Shown in pieces: positions 33,061-40,696 of a DNA stretch of 64,000 nucleotides (position 1 is its first letter; each line of letters opens with the position of its first letter). The notes under the pieces were generated by a model. That model saw nothing but the letters and a program-made list of their open reading frames with translations, ran no database searches and was not told the DNA's origin. Where the stretch lies: the NCBI GenBank assembly GCA_025360125.1, contig JANYCU010000011.1, positions 62,001 to 126,000 of the forward strand. The letters are read 5' to 3'. Both the position numbers and the translations under genes were made by a program. This stretch comes from Armatimonadota bacterium (GTDB lineage: Bacteria > Armatimonadota > Fimbriimonadia > Fimbriimonadales > Fimbriimonadaceae).

Positions 33061-34463
33061 GTTCCGTTGACCTATCCGTAGACCGACTTGACCGAATCAG
33101 CGGATTCGGACAGGCCGAATACGCCGATGCCTTTGTGTATCGTCCCACGACGGTTGAAGAAATTCATGCGGTATTTGAGACGGCCCGAAAGTCTGGCCGA
33201 AAAGTAACCTTGCGCGGTGCAGGTCGCAGCTATGGCGACGCAAACACTGGCGCGGAGAACTTAGTCCTCGATATCACCCGAATGAACCGAATTCTTTCTT
33301 GGGATGCTGCGACTGGCATCGTGGATTGCGAAGCCGGGGTCACGATTGAAAACCTTTGGCGACACTGTCTCGAGGATGGATGGTGGCCGCCCGTGGTTAC
33401 CGGAACTATGTATCCAACGCTCGGCGGGTTGCTGGCGATGAATGTTCACGGCAAAAACAATTACTGCCAGGGCACGTTTGGCGAGCATATTCTCGACATT
33501 GATGTTGCCTATTCGGACGGTAAGTTTGAGACTTTGAAAGCATCGGACTCGCGCTTTTTTGAAGTTATTTCGTCGGCAGGTTTGCTTGGAGTCATCACTC
33601 GAGCCAAATTGCAAATGCACCACGTAGCGAGCGGAAACTTAAAAGTACTGGCCGAGGCCGCACACAACTGGGACGAAGAGTTCGCCTTGTTTGAGCATTA
33701 CGAAAATGACGCCGACTACATGGTTTCGTGGGTGGAGTGTTTTGGTCGCGGGGCGAAGGCGGGGCGGGGGCAATTTCATGCCGCCTGGTATCCCGATCGC
33801 GTTGATCTTCAGAGCCGAAAACCCGAATCCCAAGACTTACCGCCTCTGCTGATGGGATTCTTTCCCAAGTCGATGATGTGGAAGGTTCTCAAGTGGTTTT
33901 GCAACCGCCCAGGAATGAGGTTTGTTAATTGGGCGAAGTGGATGGCAAGCAGCACGATTGGCAATCATAAGATTCACGAGCAGCCATTGGTGGCCTTTTC
34001 CTTTTTGTTGGATTACGTCCCCGATTGGCGACGGGCTTATGAGCCAGGTGGGTTCATCCAGTATCAATCGTTTGTTCCGAAAGAACACGCTAAGCGAGTG
34101 TTTGCCGAGCAGGTCCGTTTGCAGCAAGAGTATCGCCTGGAATCTTATTTGGGAGTACTAAAAAGGCACCGCCGCGACAAGTTCTTGCTGACTCACGCGG
34201 TCGATGGTTACTCACTTGCCCTGGATTTCAAGGTAACCAAACGCAATCGCGCACGGTTGTGGGAGCTGGCTCACAAAATTAACGACCTCGTTCTCAAAGC
34301 AGGCGGAAGGTTTTACTTTGCCAAGGACTCAACGTTACGACCAGAAGACGCGGCGACTTATCTCGGCGAGGCGCTAACACAGTTTAAAGAAGTTAAGAGG
34401 CAGGTTGATCCCGAAGGGCTACTCACCAGCGACTTGGCTGAGCGTATCGAAATTGTCGATTAG
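33057..34463 (+). CDS. DprE1-like FAD-dependent oxidoreductase
   Basis: A 468-residue FAD-linked oxidase of the VAO/ALO type. The FAD-binding core has LRGAGRSYGDAN, VVTGTMYPTLGGLLAMNVHGKNN and HILDIDVAYSDG. The C-terminal substrate domain retains YLGVLK and AKDS, with Lys at about residue 423 matching the active-site Lys of mycobacterial DprE1. At the position of the benzothiazinone-reactive Cys387 this protein has Ala (GYSLALDF, residue 388), while the following Asp is kept. It should oxidise decaprenylphosphoryl-ribose at C2. It is the last gene of the three-gene operon; the Rv3807c-like phosphatase is not present in the window. Confidence 0.86.
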   Translation: MSSVDLSVDRLDRISGFGQAEYADAFVYRPTTVEEIHAVFETARKSGRKVTLRGAGRSYGDANTGAENLVLDITRMNRILSWDAATGIVDCEAGVTIENLWRHCLEDGWWPPVVTGTMYPTLGGLLAMNVHGKNNYCQGTFGEHILDIDVAYSDGKFETLKASDSRFFEVISSAGLLGVITRAKLQMHHVASGNLKVLAEAAHNWDEEFALFEHYENDADYMVSWVECFGRGAKAGRGQFHAAWYPDRVDLQSRKPESQDLPPLLMGFFPKSMMWKVLKWFCNRPGMRFVNWAKWMASSTIGNHKIHEQPLVAFSFLLDYVPDWRRAYEPGGFIQYQSFVPKEHAKRVFAEQVRLQQEYRLESYLGVLKRHRRDKFLLTHAVDGYSLALDFKVTKRNRARLWELAHKINDLVLKAGGRFYFAKDSTLRPEDAATYLGEALTQFKEVKRQVDPEGLLTSDLAERIEIVD

Positions 34464-34475
34464 CCTGAACTTTGA

Positions 34476-34562
34476 TTATTGCTTCATTTTGTCGGATGCT
34501 TGGTACGCGTCCTCAACGAGTTGCATCGTTTTGAGGCATCATGAATCTCGGTCGATGGCGCC
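34476..34562 (-). pseudogene. 3' remnant of a second Gfo/Idh/MocA gene
   Basis: About 80 bases here are roughly 90 percent identical to the last 80 bases of the intact oxidoreductase gene (35026-35106). Read on the minus strand, the remnant gives PSTEIHDA, then after a one-base deletion KTMQLVEDAYQASDKMKQ and a stop at 34476-34478. The intact gene ends KTMQLVEDAYQASDNMRQPE. Only the tail remains, and the lipoprotein gene lies between the two copies. It is evidence of a past duplication followed by deletion. Confidence 0.8.
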
Positions 34563-34608
34563 ACGCCCAGCGCTTGCCCGTAGTGAATTACATTTGGGGC
34601 AACTGACA

Positions 34609-34941
34609 TCACTGATCTTTCACAATAATCCAGATATCGGACGAACCTTCCTCAATTCGAACCAGCTTATCGTTCAGAACGTGAAAATGCGAATTCTTTG
34701 CGCCTTTCGTCGGATAAGAAAGAATGAGTTCATCTTTGGCTTCGGTCCATGTTCCGTCGAACATTTTCTGCTTGTCAGCAGTAATTTCAAACGCCTTGTC
34801 ATTCTTTAGGAACAGTTCAAACATAGGTGTTTTCGCTTTCGGATCGGTTTGCTCTAGCCGATAATGTCGAGTTACGGACTTGGAGCCACATCCGACAATG
34901 CATAATCCGAAGACCGTAGCCATGATTGTCGAATACCGCAT
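34609..34941 (-). CDS. small lipoprotein of unknown function
   Basis: From the ATG at 34941 the protein is 110 residues and begins MRYSTIMATVFGLCIVGCGS, a lipoprotein signal with lipobox IVGC. The frame extends 22 codons upstream but without a signal sequence there. The mature part is a single small domain with FELFLKNDKAFEITADKQKMFDGTWTEAKDELILSYP, a pattern of strands seen in small lipocalin-like or META-like lipoproteins; I cannot assign it further. It sits between the oxidoreductase remnant and the intact oxidoreductase, all on the minus strand. Confidence 0.7.
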   Translation of the reverse strand: MRYSTIMATVFGLCIVGCGSKSVTRHYRLEQTDPKAKTPMFELFLKNDKAFEITADKQKMFDGTWTEAKDELILSYPTKGAKNSHFHVLNDKLVRIEEGSSDIWIIVKDQ

Positions 34942-35014
34942 GACGTGATTGTATCTGGTTTGGACGAAGTCAAAATGGTACGGATCTGACCGACCAAGGA
35001 CTATCATTTCAGCA

Positions 35015-36118
35015 CTATTCAGGTTGCCTCATATTGTCGGAAGCCTGGTAGGCGTCCTCAACGAGTTGCATCGTTTTGAGGGCATCATGAATCTCGGTCG
35101 ATGGCGTGTCACCGCCCGATTGCCAATCCATCATCGCTGACATTGGTCCCCGAAACGCATGGGGGAACCAACCTCCTTCGAGCGGTACCTCGGTCCAATC
35201 GGCATCGCCATCCAACCAATATTCAAATTTGTCGGGTCCGCCTTTCGGATAATTCAAGTTGAGTCCCATCTGGAATCGAGCAACACCCGTTGTCCCTTCG
35301 AGCTTCAGATACGATTCCTCGTACTTCGGTCCGGCGCGATGGGCATGATAGGTCGAGATCGTGGCGCGGTTCCAATCCCCGTATTCGAAATACTGAAATG
35401 ATCGGCAAGATTCGAGCTTAGGCGCCGCTACATGCTTGGTCGCCCTAGCCCAGACCGCTCTTGGCTCACCGTAAATATGTCGGATGAGATCCGCGTAATG
35501 GATGGAATGGTAGACCATCTCCATTCGGGGGGATTTTTCGAGGAAAGGCCAGTCGGCCCAGGGCGTGTGAACGTTAACTTTGAACTCGAGATCGACGAGA
35601 TCACCAAGCTTGCCCGAGTCGATGAGGGACTTGAGCGCCAACGTGTATGGTGCCCAGCGAAGTTGGAAGTTTGCCGCGGCCTTCAGGCTTTTGGTCTCGC
35701 AAATGTTGACTACTTCTTTCGCGTTATCCAGCGTTTCGCCGATTGGTTTTTGAATCAGAACATAGGCACCGTCCGGCAATGAAGCCAAAATTGCTGCATA
35801 CGTTTTTGGTGGCGTTGCCAGGTCGAAAATGCAGTCATCAGGTGCGTTGGCGATGAGTTCAAGCAGGCTCGTCGCAACGAAAGGAATGCCAAACTTTTCG
35901 GCTAGTTCGTGAGCGAGCATAGGATCCGTGTCGTATATCCCGGCGACCTCGAACCCGCACATTTGGTACGCAGGTAGATGTGCATTTCGGACGACCCCAC
36001 CAGCCCCGATTACGATGATGGGATATTTTTTGGCTGGAGTAGCCGGGGATTGGTTAAAATGTAAGTCACTCACCAAGCAGGACTCCCCGAAATGCTGATT
36101 CAATCTGAAGGAATCCAT
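35015..36118 (-). CDS. Gfo/Idh/MocA-family oxidoreductase
   Basis: A 367-residue NAD(P)-dependent sugar or cyclitol oxidoreductase. The Rossmann motif IIVIGAGGVVRNAHLPAY starts after an unusually long lead of about 30 residues. ATPPKTY, LIQKPIGETLDNA (the family EKP-type motif, here QKP) and the C-terminal sheet domain follow. I chose the ATG at 36118, preceded by GGAGGAG; the longer frame from 36160 only translates a GC-rich intergenic stretch. It is the distal gene of the E1-SDR-VOC-solute-binding cluster, suggesting carbohydrate catabolism. Its 3' end is duplicated at 34476-34562. Confidence 0.87.
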   Translation of the reverse strand: MDSFRLNQHFGESCLVSDLHFNQSPATPAKKYPIIVIGAGGVVRNAHLPAYQMCGFEVAGIYDTDPMLAHELAEKFGIPFVATSLLELIANAPDDCIFDLATPPKTYAAILASLPDGAYVLIQKPIGETLDNAKEVVNICETKSLKAAANFQLRWAPYTLALKSLIDSGKLGDLVDLEFKVNVHTPWADWPFLEKSPRMEMVYHSIHYADLIRHIYGEPRAVWARATKHVAAPKLESCRSFQYFEYGDWNRATISTYHAHRAGPKYEESYLKLEGTTGVARFQMGLNLNYPKGGPDKFEYWLDGDADWTEVPLEGGWFPHAFRGPMSAMMDWQSGGDTPSTEIHDALKTMQLVEDAYQASDNMRQPE

Positions 36119-36242
36119 TGGCCACGCTCCTCCACTGAGGGGAGGTGGCACGCGAGTCACTCCGCATAGATTGGGAGTTTCCGGTGACGAGCGTGACGGA
36201 GGGGGGGAGGGGCTTCCGAATATTCATTGCTCCTAAATCACC

Positions 36243-37466
36243 TTAGCTCCTTCCCAGAATCTCCCTCGTCTCCGCCGCCGCAATCTTTAGCGACTCCTCA
36301 CAGCCCATCTCCAAATGCAAAGCTCGATGAACCGCCCGCGAGATCGCCTCATTGATCTCGGGATACTCAGGAATCGCGGGCAGGGTTCGCGTATTCGCAT
36401 GGACACCCTCAATGATCGAATAATACGGGTACTTCGCCACCACTTCAGGGTCGTTCCAAGTCGATAACCGAACCCCATTTGCCCCGCTCATCGACGTCAT
36501 CTTGTCGCATTTCGCCGACGAAATATGCTGCAAAAACGAGTAAGCCAGTTCCTTATGCCGCGACCCCGATGGAATCGTCAGCACCCAATAAATATTGAGC
36601 GAGACTGCCCCAGCCGAACCAGAGGGCATCGATGCGCAAGCATTCTTCCCGACGATCTTGCTGTACTCCGGCATTTCGCTCACGGCAGCAAAACCACACC
36701 AGTTCCACATCATTGCGGCGTTGCCTTGCGCGTAATAATTCCCGCACTCTACCGAACCTAGGTTCAAACAATCTGGCGAAGCGACTTTGTGGCGATGAAA
36801 CAGGTCAACGTAAAACTGCAAAGCCTCGACTCCAATTGCCGAATCAAATTGCGGCTCCTTGTTCGAGTCGATGAGGACTCCGCCACGGCTCCAAAGGTGA
36901 ATCAAAAAGTCGTAAACGTTGTTATGTCCGTCGGTGTATCCCGCTTCACAACAGCCCCACAGCCCTTGCTCGGGCCGAGTGAAGAACTTGGCAACTTCGA
37001 TAAATTCATCCCAGTCTCGCGGCGGACAAAGCTCGCGACCAAAGCGACCAAGGAAATCGGCCTTCTCCTTCGTGTCGTTAAACAAATCTGTTCGGTAATG
37101 GAAGACTTCCGGTCCATCGTGCCACGGCATTCCGTAAACCTTGCCTCCTCGCTGTTGCAATCCGAGCATCGCCTTATGCCAGCCGTTTGGCCAGTCGTGC
37201 GGTGGGTTCATCTCGATCATCTCATCGAGGGGACTGATGCTTTCGTTATTCATCAAAATCGGGAGCCAGTCGGTACAGCAGAGGAACAAATCGAATTCAT
37301 CTGACTCGGTTCCCATGTTCGCCACCATCTTCTCGTAGTGGTCATGGATCGGCAGGTACGTACATTCAATTTCAACCTCGGGGTGAACCGTTCGAAAGTC
37401 AGCGATCTGAGTCGCGAATGCATTCTCAAACGTCTCTTGCACTCGAGAAATTAGTTTTAGTTTCAT
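36243..37466 (-). CDS. extracellular solute-binding-like protein without signal peptide
   Basis: The 407 residues match family 1 sugar-binding proteins of ABC transporters: a start KLKLISRVQ, then FRTVHPEVEIECTYLP, DLFLCCTDWLPILMNNESISPLDE, GKVYGMPWHDGPEVFHYRTDLF and a late YSFLQHISS/NDPEV segment. Unlike typical members there is no signal peptide or lipobox. The ATG at 37466 overlaps the upstream stop (ATGA), so a missed N-terminus is unlikely unless translation starts inside the VOC gene. No permease or ATPase genes are in the window. It may be a cytoplasmic sugar-sensing or carrier protein derived from a transporter component. Confidence 0.82.
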   Translation of the reverse strand: MKLKLISRVQETFENAFATQIADFRTVHPEVEIECTYLPIHDHYEKMVANMGTESDEFDLFLCCTDWLPILMNNESISPLDEMIEMNPPHDWPNGWHKAMLGLQQRGGKVYGMPWHDGPEVFHYRTDLFNDTKEKADFLGRFGRELCPPRDWDEFIEVAKFFTRPEQGLWGCCEAGYTDGHNNVYDFLIHLWSRGGVLIDSNKEPQFDSAIGVEALQFYVDLFHRHKVASPDCLNLGSVECGNYYAQGNAAMMWNWCGFAAVSEMPEYSKIVGKNACASMPSGSAGAVSLNIYWVLTIPSGSRHKELAYSFLQHISSAKCDKMTSMSGANGVRLSTWNDPEVVAKYPYYSIIEGVHANTRTLPAIPEYPEINEAISRAVHRALHLEMGCEESLKIAAAETREILGRS

Positions 37467-37972
37467 GGCCGGGTCAGCTCCATCCCGTTGACACTGCCCC
37501 ATGGGCGACCAGCCGGGGGCTGCAGCATCTCCAGCGTGATGTCATCAGGATCCAAGAAATAGACAGTGAATCCGCCCTTGTTGACGCCTTCTTCGATCTC
37601 AACCGGAGCCGGAGCCTTGAACCGAACGCCTGCTGCGGCCAACCGAGCGTAGTCAGCGTGGATGTCGTCGGTCACAAACGCCAAATGCGGCGCACCTGGT
37701 CTATTGGTCGTCACATCCGTCTTTTCCCCGCGAGGATGGACGTATTCGACGAGTTCCAAATGGTGATTCGATGGGCCAACGAACGCGTTCGGAATTCGTA
37801 GCATTGCGACTTTGAGGTCCGCATTCGCAAATCCCACCAGCTTCGAGGTGTACTCGTTGCACTGAACCTGCTGGTGGTGCATTTCGAGGCCAAGAAGGCC
37901 ACAATAAAATTCGAGCGAAGTCTCCATATTGGAGACCGTAAAGCTCGCATGCCAAAGTCCGTTAAACGCCAT
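37463..37972 (-). CDS. VOC-family (glyoxalase/dioxygenase fold) protein
   Basis: A 169-residue protein with two beta-alpha-beta-beta-beta modules. The opening LWHASFTVSNMETSLEFYCGLLGLEM has the first metal His; HHLELVEY, HLAFVTDD and ITLEMLQ supply the other expected ligands. YVHPRGEKTDVTTNRPGAPHLAF is a pattern shared with methylmalonyl-CoA epimerase and lactoylglutathione lyase relatives. It probably isomerises or cleaves an intermediate of the surrounding catabolic operon. It overlaps the next gene by four bases. Confidence 0.85.
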   Translation of the reverse strand: MAFNGLWHASFTVSNMETSLEFYCGLLGLEMHHQQVQCNEYTSKLVGFANADLKVAMLRIPNAFVGPSNHHLELVEYVHPRGEKTDVTTNRPGAPHLAFVTDDIHADYARLAAAGVRFKAPAPVEIEEGVNKGGFTVYFLDPDDITLEMLQPPAGRPWGSVNGMELTRP

Positions 37973-38027
37973 TGTGATTCCCCAGTTTACATTGCTTCAT
38001 GAGCTTCTCTTCTTCCCTCGCTTATTG

Positions 38028-38759
38028 TTAGTGCATCCATTGGCCGCCATCGACCAAATACGTTTGTCCGGTCACGAATGACGAGTCGTCGCTCGCAAGA
38101 AAGAGGGCAAGTTGCGCGACTTCATCGGCGGTCCCCATTCGGCGAAGGGGTAATCCTTCGACCACTGGTCGAAGCGTTTCTTCCGGCGGAACCCCGCGCA
38201 ACTCGCTTCGCATCTTGGCGATTCCTTGCGTCATCGGAGTATCGATGACGCCGGGCGCGATTGCATTGACCCGAATTCCATGCGGCCCCAGCGATAGCGC
38301 CGCAGAACGCGACATGCTAATTACTGCCGCCTTTGAAGCACCGTAGTCTAGCTGCTCTAACTTCGGCATTAAGCCACTGTTCGAGGCCATGTTGATAATC
38401 GAACCCTGCCGTCCGCTCTTCACCAAAAACTTTGAAATCTCTTGCATCAGCAAGAAACTCGCCGTCACGTTAATCCGAAACGTCCGCTCAAAACCTGCGG
38501 CTTCGACTTCGAAAAACGGACGGGTCAGGACAATCCCCGCGCAGTTCACCAAAATATCTGGAGTACTCGGTAGCGAGGCCACAAATCCGGGAATATCCTC
38601 GATGTTGGCGAGGTCGAGCGTATAGTCTGTCGCGCCAGGGGTTCGATCGACGCCCCAAACCGTCGCACCCTCAGACTTAAATAAAGAGATGATCGCAGCC
38701 CCAATTCCCTGAGCTGCGCCAGTCACCAATGCAGTTTTGCCCGCGAGGCGATCACCCAT
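38028..38759 (-). CDS. short-chain dehydrogenase/reductase
   Basis: A 243-residue classical SDR. The NAD(P) site is VTGAAQGIGAAI, with NCAGI, the catalytic Ser in NMASNSG, the YGASK pair and the PGVIDTPM segment. The end SDDSSFVTGQTYLVDGG is typical of 3-oxoacyl-ACP-reductase-like or sugar-alcohol dehydrogenases. I prefer the second Met (38759); the frame begins two codons earlier. The start lies inside the end of the E1 beta gene, so the two are coupled. Substrate unknown. Confidence 0.88.
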   Translation of the reverse strand: MGDRLAGKTALVTGAAQGIGAAIISLFKSEGATVWGVDRTPGATDYTLDLANIEDIPGFVASLPSTPDILVNCAGIVLTRPFFEVEAAGFERTFRINVTASFLLMQEISKFLVKSGRQGSIINMASNSGLMPKLEQLDYGASKAAVISMSRSAALSLGPHGIRVNAIAPGVIDTPMTQGIAKMRSELRGVPPEETLRPVVEGLPLRRMGTADEVAQLALFLASDDSSFVTGQTYLVDGGQWMH

Positions 38760-39720
38760 GAACAACCTTCTTTATCGCCGCTCGAATCCGCTCCGGGGTC
38801 GGCAATACGATGTCCTCCAGTGATTTCGCAAATGGAATCGGAACATCCGCCGCAGCGCATACCGTCACCGGAGCGTCTAGCTCATCAAAAAGCCTTTCCT
38901 GAATTTGCGAAGCAAGATCAACCCCTACTCCACATCGAGCGTGTGATTCATGCACGATCAACGCTCGATGCGTCCTTTTGACGCTGGCAGAGATCGCATC
39001 CCAATCCAAAGGATTGAGAGTCCGAAGGTCGATGACTTCCCCACTCACACCCGATCCTTCGAGGGCCTGCTGAACCAAAGTTACGCAATACGAATAGGAG
39101 AAAATCGAGATATCGGTTCCCAGAGAGACAACATTTGCTTTCCCAAGCGGAACGACGTGCTCGCCGTCGGGAACCTCGCCTTTCACCCCAAGCAGTTGCT
39201 TATGCTCGATGAACAGCACCGGATTGTCGTCCCGAATTGCTGCGGCAACAAGACCCTTCGCGTCAGCCGGATTCGATGGACAAACCACCTTGATTCCGGG
39301 CACCTGTAGGAACAATGCTTCCAGCATCTGGCTATGCTGAGCGGCTGCACCCTTATAACCGCCACCCTGGGTGATGACAGTCAAGGGAACCTTGACCCGA
39401 CCGCCGCTCATGTAATGCGTCTTGGCGATTTGGTTGTGAAATTGATCCATCGCGACGAGCGTGAAGTCAATAAACATGACCTCGGCAACGGGTCGCTTGC
39501 CCGCCAATGCGGCCCCAAGTGCCATTCCCACGAAACCAGATTCCGAAATTGGCGTATCCAGAATTCGTTTCTCGCCGTAAGTCTCCATCAGCCCCTCGGT
39601 GACGCGGAACATTCCGCCATAGTGGGCGATATCCTCGCCCATCATAAAGACATCTGGGTCCCGGTCGAGCTCCTGGCGCAATCCGGCGTTGATCGCCTGG
39701 ACGAACGTCATTTCGCTCAC
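38752..39720 (-). CDS. TPP-dependent 2-oxoacid/acetoin dehydrogenase E1 beta subunit
   Basis: A 322-residue transketolase-like beta subunit. It has the family start MTFVQAINAGLRQELDRDPDVFMMGEDI, then TPISESGFVGMALGAALAGKRPVAEVMFIDF (Glu expected to activate TPP) and VVCPSNPADAKGL. The C-terminal domain VIDLRTLNPLDWDAI is standard. It forms an alpha2beta2 E1 with the upstream gene, overlapping it by four bases. No lipoyl E2 or E3 gene is in the window, so it is either an acetoin-type enzyme sharing them or an unusual decarboxylase. Confidence 0.92.
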   Translation of the reverse strand: MSEMTFVQAINAGLRQELDRDPDVFMMGEDIAHYGGMFRVTEGLMETYGEKRILDTPISESGFVGMALGAALAGKRPVAEVMFIDFTLVAMDQFHNQIAKTHYMSGGRVKVPLTVITQGGGYKGAAAQHSQMLEALFLQVPGIKVVCPSNPADAKGLVAAAIRDDNPVLFIEHKQLLGVKGEVPDGEHVVPLGKANVVSLGTDISIFSYSYCVTLVQQALEGSGVSGEVIDLRTLNPLDWDAISASVKRTHRALIVHESHARCGVGVDLASQIQERLFDELDAPVTVCAAADVPIPFAKSLEDIVLPTPERIRAAIKKVVHG

Positions 39721-40646
39721 GCGAACACCTCCGTTAACGCTGCAGAAAGGTCCGGATCAGGTTCCTTGAGCGCAGATTGCACGGCGAGGGCGACTCGCTC
39801 TTCTTCTTCGGCGGCAATTGGTTCGGCCGCCTTGCCCAAGACCTTTTCCAGTTTCGCAATGGGAGACTTGTCGCGCCAGATGGCGACTTCTTCGGCGGTT
39901 CGATACGCAGTCCCGGCGTCGGCTTGATAGTGTCCCGTGGTTCGGTAAGTCAGCGCTTCGATGAAGGTTGGGCCTTCCGATTTGCGCGCTCTTTCAACCG
40001 CTCGCGAGACCGTTTCATAGACCAAGAAAGGATCGTTTCCGTCACATTTATCGGTTTTGATTCCGAAGGACGCAACTCGGGCACAGAGGTCGGTATTTCC
40101 ATGGCTTCGTTCCAGCGGAGTCATTTCCGCGTATAAGTTATTCTCGCACAGAAAAATGACGGGGAGCTTATAAAGTGCGGCCATGTTAAAACATTCATTC
40201 ACGTGCCCCTGGTTGATGGTGCCGTCGCCAAATACAGTCATCGCGACCTGGTCCTTGCCATCGAGCCACGAAGCCAACGCCGCGCCGACCGCAGTTCCAA
40301 CTCCGCCACCAACGATCCCGTTGGTGCCGAGCAGACCAAATTCTTGGTCAAAAAGGTGCATCTTGCCCCCCTTGCCGTGGCACAAACCAGTCGCCTTTCC
40401 AAGGATCTCTCGAATCACCAAATCCAAATCGAGTCCCTTCGCCAGTACGTACCCGTGACCGCGATAGGTACAAGTCAGGTAGTCGTCCTGTCTCAAGGCC
40501 GCACACGCCCCCGCAGGAACCGCTTCTTGACCTTGGCAAAGGTGCAGCGATCCGCGCAATTGCCCCGCTTGCGACAGCTTGGTGAGTTCATTCTCGACTG
40601 CCCGCAGGCGCACCATTTGACGGTAAAAATCTTCTGCTTGTGGCAT
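39717..40646 (-). CDS. TPP-dependent 2-oxoacid/acetoin dehydrogenase E1 alpha subunit
   Basis: A 309-residue E1 alpha subunit. The TPP/Mg motif GDG runs to NN: FGDGTINQGHVNECFNMAAL then FLCENN. The preceding GKATGLCHGKGGKMHLFD and GIVGGGVGTAVGAALA segments are family-typical, as are YRGHGYVLAKG and TYRTTGHYQADAG. The size and the GKGGKMH form are closest to acetoin dehydrogenase or short pyruvate dehydrogenase alpha subunits. It is the first gene of the catabolic operon; the 50-base gap upstream contains a palindromic repeat. Confidence 0.92.
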   Translation of the reverse strand: MPQAEDFYRQMVRLRAVENELTKLSQAGQLRGSLHLCQGQEAVPAGACAALRQDDYLTCTYRGHGYVLAKGLDLDLVIREILGKATGLCHGKGGKMHLFDQEFGLLGTNGIVGGGVGTAVGAALASWLDGKDQVAMTVFGDGTINQGHVNECFNMAALYKLPVIFLCENNLYAEMTPLERSHGNTDLCARVASFGIKTDKCDGNDPFLVYETVSRAVERARKSEGPTFIEALTYRTTGHYQADAGTAYRTAEEVAIWRDKSPIAKLEKVLGKAAEPIAAEEEERVALAVQSALKEPDPDLSAALTEVFA

Positions 40647-40663
40647 CGAATTGATGTTACCCC

Positions 40664-40688
40664 TGGGAGGGTGGGCGTCTCGCCCACC
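40664..40688. repeat. intergenic palindromic repeat, copy 1
   Basis: GGTGGGCG (40670-40677) and CGCCCACC (40681-40688) form a hairpin with loop TCT. The flank TGGGAGG and the core TGGGCGTC-CGCCC are shared with the copy at 45568. It separates the E1 alpha and PLP-enzyme genes. Confidence 0.6.
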
Positions 40689-40696
40689 AAAATTCT

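Noticed and set aside
36119-36160. Longer start of the Gfo/Idh gene
   Set aside because: The added residues MTRVPPPLSGGAWP come from a GC-rich intergenic stretch, and GGAGGAG marks the ATG at 36118.
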